A stretch of 64,000 nucleotides of DNA, from assembly GCA_024402565.1 (NCBI GenBank), contig JAKSTM010000002.1, positions 1-64,000 on the forward strand, given 5' to 3'. The stretch is from Treponema sp. GTDB lineage: Bacteria > Spirochaetota > Spirochaetia > Treponematales > Treponemataceae. The notes below the pieces were generated by a model. The model made no database searches and was not told the origin of the DNA. It saw only the letters and a program-made list of their open reading frames with translations. The translations under genes were made by a program, and so were the position numbers. This document shows, in pieces, positions 7,852 through 17,105 of this stretch; positions within the stretch are counted from its first letter, which is position 1; each line of letters opens with the position of its first letter.

Positions 7852-8997
7852 TTACAAACAAATGATTCTTGAGTTGCTTAAAACTTCGTTCCCTGTTTCT
7901 GTAATGAGGACGTCATTTTCCCAGCGGCAGCCACCAAGTTTTTCGTCATAGAGTCCTGGTTCGCAGGTGAGAATCATGCCTGGCTGGAACAACAGTTTTT
8001 CGTCGTTTCTGGAACTGACTCTAGGATATTCGTGAATTTCTAGTCCAATGCCGTGCCCAAGTGTGTGCGGCATTTTTCTTTTTGCGGCGGCAAATATTTT
8101 TTCTGCTTTATCGCAGGCGGCTTTTATAGAAGCGCCTGGTTTGTAAAGTTTCAGACATTCGTTGTAAGCTTTTTCTACAAGCTCAAGCTGTTCTTTCTGT
8201 TCTTTACTAAGATTTCCTTTAGCGATTGTGAGGGTTGTGTCACTTGTGTAGCCGTTATAGACAACTCCGAAGTCAAGAATTGAAAGTCCGTCAGCTGGCC
8301 AGGCAGCATCTGTATAACCCGGAAATGCGTGGATGGCAAAACTTCTGGAAGGACCGGCAGCCAGTGTATCAAAGCCTGTTCTTTCACATCCATTCAGGCG
8401 AAGTTCTTTTTCGATAAGAAGTGCTACATCCATTTCGGTTTTGATCTTTCCCGATTTTACCTGCTTTTCGATCTTATCGATGATTTTGTCACCGATGCGG
8501 CATGCCTCTTTTGTACATTCGATTTCGTACTCATCTTTTACCATACGACATTCTGTAACAAATTTGTGAACACCTTCATCGCGGCAAAGACAATCATAAT
8601 CATTTAATGCATCCACATATTTCAGAAACTTTGGATATGTCAGATAAGGAGGAAGATCAATTTTCATGTTCTTTGCATGTGTATTATTTTTCATGATTCC
8701 TTTTACAGCACTTAAATCTGAGTTCTTGTACTTTGTGAAAGGAATCATTTTTGATGAAATTGAAATTTTCCCTGCAAGGATTTCATCCCATGGGACAAGA
8801 ACGTCATAGCCGTCTGAGAAAACAATAAGAACGGCATCACTTGTGTGTCCTGTTAAATATCTTAAAGAAGGTTCTCTATGTTCTTCATTGTCGATGAAAA
8901 TTGCAGTGCCAATGTCATTTTGTGTAAGCCAGTCTGCCACACGGTCTACGCGTGCGCGATAAATTTTCTGTAATTCAATTTGTGTATATTCTTTCAT
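7852..8997 (-). CDS. Xaa-Pro aminopeptidase family (M24) metallopeptidase
   Basis: The 381-aa protein has an N-terminal creatinase-like domain (about 1-145) and a C-terminal pita-bread domain. The dinuclear metal ligands of M24 peptidases are visible: the Asp in LSILDFG, the Asp in TSDTTLT, the His in LGHGIGLEIHE, the Glu in LTCEPGLY and the Glu in RWENDVL. It would remove N-terminal residues before proline from peptides in the cytoplasm; no signal peptide is present. It ends a few bases beyond a REP-like palindrome and lies just downstream of murJ on the same strand (7 bp gap), so it is probably cotranscribed. Confidence 0.9.
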   Translation of the reverse strand: MKEYTQIELQKIYRARVDRVADWLTQNDIGTAIFIDNEEHREPSLRYLTGHTSDAVLIVFSDGYDVLVPWDEILAGKISISSKMIPFTKYKNSDLSAVKGIMKNNTHAKNMKIDLPPYLTYPKFLKYVDALNDYDCLCRDEGVHKFVTECRMVKDEYEIECTKEACRIGDKIIDKIEKQVKSGKIKTEMDVALLIEKELRLNGCERTGFDTLAAGPSRSFAIHAFPGYTDAAWPADGLSILDFGVVYNGYTSDTTLTIAKGNLSKEQKEQLELVEKAYNECLKLYKPGASIKAACDKAEKIFAAAKRKMPHTLGHGIGLEIHEYPRVSSRNDEKLLFQPGMILTCEPGLYDEKLGGCRWENDVLITETGNEVLSNSRIICL

Positions 8998-9004
8998 AAT
9001 TTTC

Positions 9005-10681
9005 CTATCTTTTAATTTTTTTGAGAAGTGTTTTTGTAGATTTATCTCCAGTCAGAATGAGAAGTCCCACTCCGATAATTCCAAAAATAATAGCTGTAAT
9101 TGCAACAGGAAGTCCGTAACTGATGATGCGGGAATGTCCTGCAAATGCATTCAAGAGAACAGGGCGAAGGAAGTAAATTGGAGCTGATGCAATTACAGAA
9201 AAAAGAACAATTTTTAAAATGTAAATTCCCATGTTTTTTAAAAGTCCTTTTACATCAAAGCTTTCCATTTTTTTCATAAAGAAGATAAGGAAAATTGTAT
9301 TTCCAAGACTTGCAGCTGAAAGTGCCAGAGCGATACCTTGTCCTTTCATTGGAATAGAAAGTGCCAGTGCAAAAATAATGTTTATTACAAAACTGATGAT
9401 TCCGGCAGTTGTCGGAAGTTTTGTGTTTTGCTGTGCATAGAAAGCCGGAGCGATAATTCTGTTCATTGCGATAAACAAAAGTCCTGCAATGTGCCAGCGG
9501 AAAACTCCAAGAGTCATTGAAACAGATTCATCGGTAAAGTTTTTGTTTTTATAAAGCAGCGCAATTAAATCTTCACCTGTAACAAGTGAATAGAAAGTTA
9601 CTGGAATGGAAATCATGGTGATGATTTTCAATGCCTGAATCAGCATCTGGTTAAAGTTTTCCCAGTCTTTTTTCTGTGCAAAAGTTGAAAGGTCTGGAAG
9701 AATTACAGTTCCAATGGAAACTGCAAAAATTCCTAAAATCAATTCCTGCAGACGGAGAGAATACTGAAGGCTTGAAGTGACGCCTGTACCAAGTCTGTTT
9801 GCGACTGCAGTGGAAACTACATCGTTCAGCTGATATGCAGCCATACCGATGATTGTAGGTCCTATAAGAGCCAGAACTTTTTTTGTCCCCGGGTTTGAAA
9901 AAGTTTTCTTTAATGAAGTGAAGGAAAGTTTCCATCCGGTTTTCAGAACAAATGGAAACTGGAAAGCCGCTTGTACGAAGCCACCGATTATTACACCAAT
10001 AGACATTGCGCGGGCAGGATTTGCCATATGTGGAGAAAGTACATAGGTTGCAATAATGATGATGCCGTTTAAAAGAATCGGAGTAAAACCGCTTGGAGCA
10101 AAAATTTTACAGCCGTTCAGGATTCCCTGGAAAAGGGCGGCTATGGAAATGAAACACAGGTAAGGCCACATGATTCTGGTAAGGATTGTGATTTCATTTG
10201 TTTTTGCGGTCCATTCATTCATCGCAACTGCGAATTCTTCTGAAGAAAGTTCAACCTGAGCTCTGCCGAAAAGATTTGCGATGAATGCCGATAAAGCACT
10301 TCCCGGCTTGTTACAGAAAATCTGTGAAAGGTAAGGCGCAATAAGAATTCCTATTGCTACTACAATGACTGTACAGAACGTGAGAAGTGTAAATGTTGCA
10401 TTCAAAAAGTCCTGAGTTGCTTTTTTGTTTTCGGCTGAATCGCCGTCTGAAAGATATTTTTTGAACGTCGGAATGAAAGCAACAGAAACGCTGTTTTCTG
10501 CAAAAAGGCGGCGCAGAAGATTCGGAATCATAAAAGCAGTTGTAAATGCATCGGCATGCATTGTGGTTCCCAGAAATGCTGCTTTTGTCATTTCACGGAT
10601 AAGTCCCATTATGCGGGATCCAAAAGTAAGAACGGAAAGGGATATTCCGGATTTTATAAGTTTCTTATTGTTCTCAGACAT
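9005..10681 (-). CDS. murJ: Lipid II flippase MurJ
   Basis: The 558-aa, strongly hydrophobic protein belongs to the MurJ/MviN branch of the MOP superfamily, which moves lipid II across the inner membrane for peptidoglycan synthesis. The start (SGISLSVLTFGSRIMGLIRE) carries the family's first helix with its Gly-x-x-Arg pattern, followed by FLGTTMHADAFTTAFMIPN and NLLRRLFAENSVSVAFIPT, both diagnostic. About 13-14 transmembrane helices are visible. It starts at ATG 10681, about 90 bp from the divergent cyclase gene, and is followed after 7 bp by the M24 peptidase gene. Confidence 0.95.
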   Translation of the reverse strand: MSENNKKLIKSGISLSVLTFGSRIMGLIREMTKAAFLGTTMHADAFTTAFMIPNLLRRLFAENSVSVAFIPTFKKYLSDGDSAENKKATQDFLNATFTLLTFCTVIVVAIGILIAPYLSQIFCNKPGSALSAFIANLFGRAQVELSSEEFAVAMNEWTAKTNEITILTRIMWPYLCFISIAALFQGILNGCKIFAPSGFTPILLNGIIIIATYVLSPHMANPARAMSIGVIIGGFVQAAFQFPFVLKTGWKLSFTSLKKTFSNPGTKKVLALIGPTIIGMAAYQLNDVVSTAVANRLGTGVTSSLQYSLRLQELILGIFAVSIGTVILPDLSTFAQKKDWENFNQMLIQALKIITMISIPVTFYSLVTGEDLIALLYKNKNFTDESVSMTLGVFRWHIAGLLFIAMNRIIAPAFYAQQNTKLPTTAGIISFVINIIFALALSIPMKGQGIALALSAASLGNTIFLIFFMKKMESFDVKGLLKNMGIYILKIVLFSVIASAPIYFLRPVLLNAFAGHSRIISYGLPVAITAIIFGIIGVGLLILTGDKSTKTLLKKIKR

Positions 10682-10709
10682 AGGTTCAGTATAACTGACG
10701 AAATATTTT

Positions 10710-10738
10710 TAGACAATTTCAAATTCTTACAATATAAT
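10710..10738 (+). promoter_or_regulatory. Predicted promoter of the cyclase operon
   Basis: TAGACA (10710-10715) is followed after 17 bp by a perfect TATAAT (10733-10738). It points into the adenylate/guanylate cyclase gene, with a leader of about 25 nt that carries the AAAAGGTG ribosome-binding site. Confidence 0.65.
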
Positions 10739-10769
10739 AGTAATGTTATAATCAAAAAAGGTGCTCAAA

Positions 10770-12461
10770 ATGTCAAAATTCCAATTTTTTTCACGAGTAG
10801 GTAAAACTAGGATTGTTCCGATTGGGTTTAAGATCCTTTTGATTTTTATCTCGCTCATTCTTCTTTCAAATATTGCAACAAACCTTATTTCCCTTCAGTT
10901 GTCTCAGCGTGAAACAATCAAATTGAATAATCAGATAATGGTTGAGCAGTTAAAAGACCTTTATTCAAACTCGGCCAACCAGTATCAGATTTATCAGTAT
11001 TCTCACGATAAATCTTCTGTAAATCAGGCTTTAGCTCGTGCTGCAGAATCTGGTTTTACAAATGAAAATAGTGTGGCAATGGGCGTAGATCCTTTTGGAA
11101 AACTTGAATTTATTTCCTGTGCAAATAAAGCTTTGTACTGGCATGAATTTATCGATAAAGAAGCCCTGGAATTAATGAACACAAAAAAAGAAGAAGGAAT
11201 AGACGAAGGTTCAATTTCTTTTTCAACATTTGCGGGTGATTTTTTTGGTGTGTATAAATATCAGAAAGACTGGAATTACTTCTTAATCCGTGCGGAGCTT
11301 CGAAAGGATACTCGTGCAAACATTCGCCGCATTTATGGTTTGATGACTGTGGCTATCGTAGTTTTGACTATATTCTTTATCATCGTGGGATATTTGATTA
11401 TTCACCGCGAATTCCAGACAGTTCGTGAAATTACAAAAGATTTGTATCAGATGAATGAGAAAAAGGAACTGGGACTTATTAATCTTGATAAAGCAAAGAA
11501 TGATGACGTTACATATCTTGCGGCCTCTTTCAATTCTCTTTCATCTTCAGTTAATAATCTTTTGGGAACATTCAAAAAATTCGTTTCAAAAGACGTTGTA
11601 GCAAAAGCATATACAGAACATGGAGTTGCTCTTGAAGGAAAGCAGCAGGAACTTGTAATGCTGTTCAGTGATATCAAAAGTTTTACTTACCGAACTGAAA
11701 CTTTGGGAAACGATATTATTGACGTTTTGAACGTTCATTACGACAGAGTAATTCATAAAGTCCATGTTCATTCAGGTGTTATCGGATCTATTATTGGTGA
11801 TGCCGTTCTGGCTGTTTACGGAACTTTGGATTCAGAAAAAAGTAAATCTTACGAAGCAATTTGTTCTGCATGGGATATTACTCGTGTAACTGCTGCTCTT
11901 CGTGAAAGCATGAAAGAGCGCCGCGCCGAAGTAGAAAGCAGAAGAAAACTTACAGAATCTGAAGAAAGAATTTTCCAGGCTGTTTCTCTCGATATTGGTG
12001 TTGGAATAGATGGTGGAAATGTTTTCTACGGAAATATCGGATCAAACGAACACATGGCAAATACAGTAATCGGAGACAATGTAAACTCTGCTTCCCGCCT
12101 GGAAGGACTTACTCGTATTTATCATTTGCCAGTGATTGTATCTGCTTACATAAAAGAAGAAGTTGAAAAAGAAAGTGACAGATTTATTTTCTTTGAAATT
12201 GATACAGTTCAGGTAAAAGGAAAAACAGAAGGAAAGAAGATTTACTTCCCATTTGATAATGAAGAAATGGATCCTAACCTTCCTGCCAAATACAGTATTT
12301 TTGAAGAAGGTCTTCAGGCATATTATGCAGGTGACTGGAAATCAGCAAGACGCCTTTTCAAAGATTCACAACTGGAAGTGACAGAAGTTTTCCTGGAACG
12401 TATGGGAATGAAATCAGCACCTGAAGGATGGAACGGAATATGGACAATGACAACAAAGTAG
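10770..12461 (+). CDS. Membrane-bound class III adenylate/guanylate cyclase
   Basis: The 563-aa protein has a transmembrane helix (about residues 20-40), a periplasmic sensor region (about 41-180), a second helix (TVAIVVLTIFFIIVGYLII), a HAMP-like linker and a class III cyclase domain. The domain shows the metal-binding aspartates in LFSDIKSF and GDAVLAVYG, the GIDGGNVFYGNIGS strand, and the Asn/Arg pair in GDNVNSASRLEG. It should make cAMP (or cGMP) in response to an outside signal. ATG 10770 is preferred over GTG 10761 because AAAAGG sits at the right distance. A short C-terminal TPR-like helical pair follows the catalytic domain. The next gene overlaps its end. Confidence 0.9.
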   Translation: MSKFQFFSRVGKTRIVPIGFKILLIFISLILLSNIATNLISLQLSQRETIKLNNQIMVEQLKDLYSNSANQYQIYQYSHDKSSVNQALARAAESGFTNENSVAMGVDPFGKLEFISCANKALYWHEFIDKEALELMNTKKEEGIDEGSISFSTFAGDFFGVYKYQKDWNYFLIRAELRKDTRANIRRIYGLMTVAIVVLTIFFIIVGYLIIHREFQTVREITKDLYQMNEKKELGLINLDKAKNDDVTYLAASFNSLSSSVNNLLGTFKKFVSKDVVAKAYTEHGVALEGKQQELVMLFSDIKSFTYRTETLGNDIIDVLNVHYDRVIHKVHVHSGVIGSIIGDAVLAVYGTLDSEKSKSYEAICSAWDITRVTAALRESMKERRAEVESRRKLTESEERIFQAVSLDIGVGIDGGNVFYGNIGSNEHMANTVIGDNVNSASRLEGLTRIYHLPVIVSAYIKEEVEKESDRFIFFEIDTVQVKGKTEGKKIYFPFDNEEMDPNLPAKYSIFEEGLQAYYAGDWKSARRLFKDSQLEVTEVFLERMGMKSAPEGWNGIWTMTTK

Positions 12462-14014
12462 TAAGTAAAGTTACAGATATATTGAATATTGAAGAACAGC
12501 GCCATAAAGACGTTCTGTTATTTTTGCAGGAAGAACTTGAACCATTAAAATTCAGAAATAATGCAAATTCTTATAATCTTGAAAAAGAATATGCAAAGAC
12601 AAAAAAGAATAAGTCATTTTTTATTCCTCTTATTTTGTCTGCATGTATTTTCATTATTGCATTAGTTTCGTTCATTCTTACACGATCAATTGAGAAAACG
12701 AATAATGAGATTTCTGTAAATGTTGCGGAATTCGATGATGTAAATTTGAAAAATCTGATTGATACAGTTGCCAGAACTCAAGACCAGTATGAAGCCGCTG
12801 TAAAAAATAAAACTCAGATAGAAGTTCGTAAGCGAAGTTTACTTAATGCTGCTGCCGATAAACGCGATGGCGATTTAGTTATGATTCAGTCTTTGAATCT
12901 TCGCGATAAAAAAGATCAGGCTGCAAGAGAAGAGGCTGTAAAAAAAGAATATGAAAATTCTGTAAAAGAAATAAATGCAGAATACGATCCACTTTTGCTT
13001 GCCGCCGATTCTGAAATAGAAGCCTATAAAACAAAACTGGACGATTACGATAAAGCAAAATTGACTGCCGCTCAGGAACAGCAGAAGGCATTGGACTCGC
13101 AACGTCAGCTTCAGGAACTTGAACGTAAAAAGATGGCAGAAAATTATGAGAACCGAATTGCCGATCTGGAATATACGGTGGAAAAGAATCGTCGTCAGTA
13201 TCAGGATGAAATGAGGAAATCTCTTTTTGCTGTTTCAAAAAAACTGCAGGATGAAATTGATACTCTGGACCCTGTAATTAAAGATGACCGCGCATCGGAA
13301 ATTTTTGATGATTATGATTTTACAGATGAATTCTCAGTGAATCCTGAAGAGAATGCATTGTTTGGTGCCGGTAATATCAGTGATACAGAGCTTCGGGAAG
13401 CTATGGCCGATGTAAAGGAAATGTATCAGGATTACAAATATATAGAAGAAAAGGTTCAGGCAATTCCACATAAAAATACTATTGGTGATTATGTGAAGCT
13501 TGACGCAACAATTGTTGATCTTGTTACTGATACATTGGCAGACTCTGTTTATGAACAGTACAAAGAAAAGGTTTCGCTTAAGCATGAGATTCAAACCATG
13601 AAAGAAGATATTCAGAAAATGAAGCAGGATCATGCTAAAGAAATCGAAACAATAAATGAAAATCATCAGAATGAGATTGCTAAGTTAAATAAAGAAAAAG
13701 AAGAACTTGTAGAAGGCCGCTTTGATGTTCTTTACGAAAGCATGCGTGGTTCTGGAATCAGCAGCGTGATTGCTGAATCACCTGTTTCAAAGGATGAAAT
13801 CTACGTTCTTATTCGACCTGACGCCCGTTTCCTTTTGGGAGAAAACGCCGCTAAAGGATGTGATGCTGAAATTCCTTTCAAGAAAGCAATTAAAGGACGT
13901 GTAGAAAAAACAGAAGATGGACGCTTCCGTTTTATTCCAGAAATGAAAAATGGAAAATATGTCGATTTCGATCTGGAAGCCCTGAAAATGGGTGTTCAGG
14001 TTAAATTGAAATAA
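12428..14014 (+). CDS. Single-pass membrane protein with long coiled coil
   Basis: The 528-aa protein has one transmembrane helix (FFIPLILSACIFIIALVSF, about residues 58-80) and then charged heptad-like helices (about 90-290 and 370-430) typical of coiled coils. The C-terminal part (about 440-528) is compact and predicted beta-rich (DEIYVLIRPDARFLLGENAA). I recognise no family. The gene overlaps the cyclase gene by 34 bp, so the two are translationally coupled and probably act together; ATG 12440 is an alternative start. A structural or signalling partner of the cyclase is inference only. Confidence 0.7.
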   Translation: MERNMDNDNKVVSKVTDILNIEEQRHKDVLLFLQEELEPLKFRNNANSYNLEKEYAKTKKNKSFFIPLILSACIFIIALVSFILTRSIEKTNNEISVNVAEFDDVNLKNLIDTVARTQDQYEAAVKNKTQIEVRKRSLLNAAADKRDGDLVMIQSLNLRDKKDQAAREEAVKKEYENSVKEINAEYDPLLLAADSEIEAYKTKLDDYDKAKLTAAQEQQKALDSQRQLQELERKKMAENYENRIADLEYTVEKNRRQYQDEMRKSLFAVSKKLQDEIDTLDPVIKDDRASEIFDDYDFTDEFSVNPEENALFGAGNISDTELREAMADVKEMYQDYKYIEEKVQAIPHKNTIGDYVKLDATIVDLVTDTLADSVYEQYKEKVSLKHEIQTMKEDIQKMKQDHAKEIETINENHQNEIAKLNKEKEELVEGRFDVLYESMRGSGISSVIAESPVSKDEIYVLIRPDARFLLGENAAKGCDAEIPFKKAIKGRVEKTEDGRFRFIPEMKNGKYVDFDLEALKMGVQVKLK

Positions 14015-14054
14015 TACGGGAAAACCACTAATATATTTCTCACGGAAAATAACT

Positions 14055-15695
14055 ATGGCTAAAAATAAGAAACAAATTCAGGTAGCTTATGTTGGTACTG
14101 ATGGTGCCTTCTGTCATATTGCTGCAAAAAAAATGTATCCTGCTGCAGAACTTATCGCATATGACGAGTTCTCAAAAGCATATAAAGCTGTTGAAAGCGG
14201 AGAACACGATTGTGTTGTTCTGCCATTGGAAAATAACTATGCAGGTGAAGTAGGAACTGTTACAGACCTTCTTTACACCGGAAGCCTTTACGTAAACCAC
14301 GTTACAGAAATTGATGTTGTTCACAATCTTATGGCTTGTGAAGGCGCTTCAATGAAGACAATCAAAAAGGTTTATTCACACCCACAGGCTTTGAGCCAGT
14401 GTGATAAATTCATTAAAGCACACAAACTGGAAATCGTTCCATTTTCAAACACTGCTCTTGCTGCAAAGTTCATAAAAGAACTGAATGATCCGACAGTTGC
14501 TGCTATCGCTTCAAATGAAACAGCAGAAGTATTCGGGCTTACAATTCTCGAACGAGAAATCAATACAAAGAAAGCAAACAAAACAAGATTTGCCGCTTTC
14601 ACTCGCCCGCAGAATCCTGTAGCACCTGCTCTTATCCGTGAAAATAACGGTGTAGACCAGCTGCACATGACTTTCAAACGCCGTCTTCCTGATCCTCTTA
14701 CAATTTCTGAAATGTATCCGATGAGCGATGAACTTGCAGAAATCAAAAAGAAGAATGATACAGAAATCAAGAATATTTTCTCAGGAAAAGATAAGCGCCT
14801 TCTTCTGATTATCGGACCATGTTCTGCAGACCGCGAAGATGCTGTAATCGATTACTGTAAGCGTCTCCGCACAGTTCAGGAAAAAATCAAAGACAAGATT
14901 CTTATCTGTCCTCGTATTTATACAAACAAGCCTCGCACAACAGGCGACGGTTACAAAGGAATGCTTCATCAGCCAGATGCAAACAAAGCTCCAGACCTTC
15001 TGAAAGGTGTAATCGCAATCCGCAAAATGCATATGCGTGCCATTGCAGAATCGGGCTTCTCATGTGCTGACGAAATGCTTTACCCTGAAAACTTCCAGTA
15101 CCTGGCCGATGTTCTTTCATACATTGCAGTTGGTGCACGTTCTGTAGAAAACCAGCAGCACCGCCTTGTAAGTTCGGGAATTGATGTTCCTGTTGGAATG
15201 AAAAATCCTACTTCCGGTGACCTTTCAGTTATGATGAACTCAATTACAGCAGCCCAGCATAACCACACATTCCTGTACTCAGGATGGGAAGTTGAAACAA
15301 AGGGTAACCCTCTGGCTCACGCTATCCTCCGCGGTTCAACAAGCCGCCACGGAACAAATATTTCAAACTACCACTACGAAGATCTCCGCGACCTGTGCGA
15401 TCTTTACGCAAAGGCAGGACTCAAAAACCCTGGCGTTATCGTAGACTGTAACCATGCAAATTCAGGCAAACAGTTCGAACAGCAGATTCGTATTGCAAAG
15501 GAAGTTCTTCACAGCTGTCGTCACAATGCCGACATCAGAAAGATTGTAAAAGGGCTTATGATTGAATCTTACATCGAAGACGGCTGCCAGAAACCGGACG
15601 GCGGCGTTTATGGTAAATCAATTACCGACCCATGCTTAGGCTGGGAAAAAACAGAACAGCTTCTCCTGGAACTTGCAGAACTCTGGGAGATGTAG
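14055..15695 (+). CDS. Prephenate dehydratase-DAHP synthase fusion
   Basis: The 546-aa protein joins two aromatic amino acid enzymes. Residues about 8-195 are prephenate dehydratase (VAYVGTDGAFCHIAA, ...LENNYAGEVG, and the catalytic TRF in KANKTRFAAF), which makes phenylpyruvate. Residues about 210-545 are a type I (AroG/AroF-like) DAHP synthase: LLIIGPCSADRED, KPRTTGDGYKG, GARSVENQQHR, DCNHANSGKQ, YGKSITDPCLGW. That enzyme condenses phosphoenolpyruvate and erythrose 4-phosphate, the first step of the shikimate pathway. No ACT domain and no chorismate mutase domain are visible. First and near-last steps of phenylalanine synthesis are thus on one chain. A strong hairpin terminator follows at 15711-15741. 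The domain calls are secure. Confidence 0.92.
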   Translation: MAKNKKQIQVAYVGTDGAFCHIAAKKMYPAAELIAYDEFSKAYKAVESGEHDCVVLPLENNYAGEVGTVTDLLYTGSLYVNHVTEIDVVHNLMACEGASMKTIKKVYSHPQALSQCDKFIKAHKLEIVPFSNTALAAKFIKELNDPTVAAIASNETAEVFGLTILEREINTKKANKTRFAAFTRPQNPVAPALIRENNGVDQLHMTFKRRLPDPLTISEMYPMSDELAEIKKKNDTEIKNIFSGKDKRLLLIIGPCSADREDAVIDYCKRLRTVQEKIKDKILICPRIYTNKPRTTGDGYKGMLHQPDANKAPDLLKGVIAIRKMHMRAIAESGFSCADEMLYPENFQYLADVLSYIAVGARSVENQQHRLVSSGIDVPVGMKNPTSGDLSVMMNSITAAQHNHTFLYSGWEVETKGNPLAHAILRGSTSRHGTNISNYHYEDLRDLCDLYAKAGLKNPGVIVDCNHANSGKQFEQQIRIAKEVLHSCRHNADIRKIVKGLMIESYIEDGCQKPDGGVYGKSITDPCLGWEKTEQLLLELAELWEM

Positions 15696-15710
15696 GGGAA
15701 GAACTACAAA

Positions 15711-15741
15711 AAAGACCGTTTCAGAAGAAACGGTCTTTTTT
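15711..15741 (+). terminator. Bidirectional intrinsic terminator
   Basis: AAAGACCGTTTC (15711-15722) and GAAACGGTCTTT (15727-15738) form a perfect 12-bp stem with loop AGAA, followed by T residues on both strands. It separates the convergent fusion gene and beta-helix gene. Confidence 0.92.
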
Positions 15742-15748
15742 TATGTCC

Positions 15749-15777
15749 AAATGGTTCCTGAACTTGCGGTTCCTTAT
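15749..15777. repeat. Degenerate REP-like copy
   Basis: AAATGGTTCCTGAACTTGCG (15749-15768) resembles the core and left arm of the palindromes at 7815 and 30001 but lacks the TCGAAGG half. It lies directly after the terminator at 15711. Confidence 0.4.
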
Positions 15778-16431
15778 TTACAATAAGTATTCAGCATTAC
15801 CATGAACACGAACGTCATGCATACGACAATTTTCAAATGTTGCAATGGCATTATTTGAAATAGAGAAACCTTCTTCACCATTGTAGAAGTTACAACCTGA
15901 AAAGAACCCCTTGCCACTGGTAGATATTCCAAACAGATAGTCGGAACGTGTATCATGGACCCTGCAGTTTTTAAATTGTGCAGAAGCTCCTTCAATAATT
16001 ACAACTTCTGCACAACCGTTGTGCTCATCGAAATCTTCGGTACGGCCATTATCATGAATATCGCAATCTACAAAAGAAGCATTTCCTTTTTCTAAAACTG
16101 CAACACCAGTTATTTTTGAACTGTGAATTTTGCAGCATTCAAAAACTGCATGTGTATTTTTCCCTGTTACCTGAACATTTACAGAACTGCAGTTACTGAT
16201 GACAAAGTTTTTGAGAACTGGAGTTGAGTCGCAAACAATGACTCCAATTCCATCTGGAGAGGAGATAACAGGCATTGAAGCTTTGTCTTTGCTTTCACCA
16301 ATCAGGGTGATATTTTTATTAATCACGAGCTCCTCATGATATGTACCGCTATTAACGGTAATTGTATCACCATCATGAGAAGTATCGATTTTTTCCTGGA
16401 TTGATTGACCAGAGAAAACCATATAATTCAT
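15778..16431 (-). CDS. Parallel beta-helix (pectin-lyase-like fold) protein
   Basis: The protein (217 aa) begins with SIQEKIDTSHDGDTITVNSG, the usual opening of DUF1565/pectate-lyase-fold repeat proteins, and continues with short right-handed beta-helix coils (HAVFECCKIHSSKITGVAVL, ASFVDCDIHDNG, AQFKNCRVHD, GFFSGCNFYN, ATFENCRMHD). There is no signal peptide and no clear catalytic residue, so it may be a binding or structural protein rather than a lyase. ATG 16431 is chosen because GGAGG lies just upstream. It is divergent from the unknown gene at 16506. Confidence 0.7.
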   Translation of the reverse strand: MNYMVFSGQSIQEKIDTSHDGDTITVNSGTYHEELVINKNITLIGESKDKASMPVISSPDGIGVIVCDSTPVLKNFVISNCSSVNVQVTGKNTHAVFECCKIHSSKITGVAVLEKGNASFVDCDIHDNGRTEDFDEHNGCAEVVIIEGASAQFKNCRVHDTRSDYLFGISTSGKGFFSGCNFYNGEEGFSISNNAIATFENCRMHDVRVHGNAEYLL

Positions 16432-16470
16432 CAATACCTCCATAAATTTATTACTCTTTTTTTTCTTTAT

Positions 16471-16499
16471 TTGACGAATTCAAATATACTTCATATAGT
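16471..16499 (+). promoter_or_regulatory. Near-consensus promoter of a likely leaderless gene
   Basis: TTGACG (16471-16476), 17-bp spacer, TATAGT (16494-16499). The predicted start is at or next to the ATG at 16506, and there is no ribosome-binding site. Confidence 0.65.
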
Positions 16500-16505
16500 T
16501 TATAT

Positions 16506-16967
16506 ATGAGTTTAGTCGTAACAGATAATATTAGCAAAATCCTTTTAAAATATAATCCTTCTCATTATTTTGGTCTTACCCCTCTCTCTTCAGCATCTGG
16601 CGGAACTGAAATTCTTGTTCAATATGCCATGGAAATGTATTTGAAGGAAAAGAATATACCCGCTGATATTCTGTATAGAAAAACGGAACTGCTTAAGCAG
16701 AGTAGGCAAACCGACGTATATCATGACCTCAAATTAGTTGTTATAAAGTATATGCAGAATAATTTGGAAATCTCAATGAGAACCTATAATGTTCTTGAAA
16801 ACAGCAAATCTTTACTTGATAAAACTATGGAAGAATCTTTAAAGAACCTGGCAACCACTCCTGCAGAACTATTTGACTTCAGAGAATATGAAGCATTAAT
16901 TAATAACCCTGAGGAACAAGAATCATACTTGAAAACATACTGTGAAAATATTAACACAAGAGGATAA
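16506..16967 (+). CDS. Hypothetical protein (153 aa)
   Basis: I do not recognise this soluble, helix-rich protein (MSLVVTDNISKILLKYNPSH ... QESYLKTYCENINTRG). It has no signal peptide or membrane helix. The consensus promoter ending 6 nt before the ATG supports it as a real gene, probably translated from a leaderless mRNA. The 140 bp between it and the LRR gene (convergent) show no clear terminator. Confidence 0.6.
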   Translation: MSLVVTDNISKILLKYNPSHYFGLTPLSSASGGTEILVQYAMEMYLKEKNIPADILYRKTELLKQSRQTDVYHDLKLVVIKYMQNNLEISMRTYNVLENSKSLLDKTMEESLKNLATTPAELFDFREYEALINNPEEQESYLKTYCENINTRG

Positions 16968-17105
16968 AAGATAATATTTCACAGTTTTTTCAACTTACGA
17001 TAAAGCAGCACAAATTCATCTTTACCACTTCAACGGAATTGACTGTAAATTTTTTTTCAATCGTGTCATTCAGTTTGATTATTATAAACAAAATTTACCA
17101 TTTCT

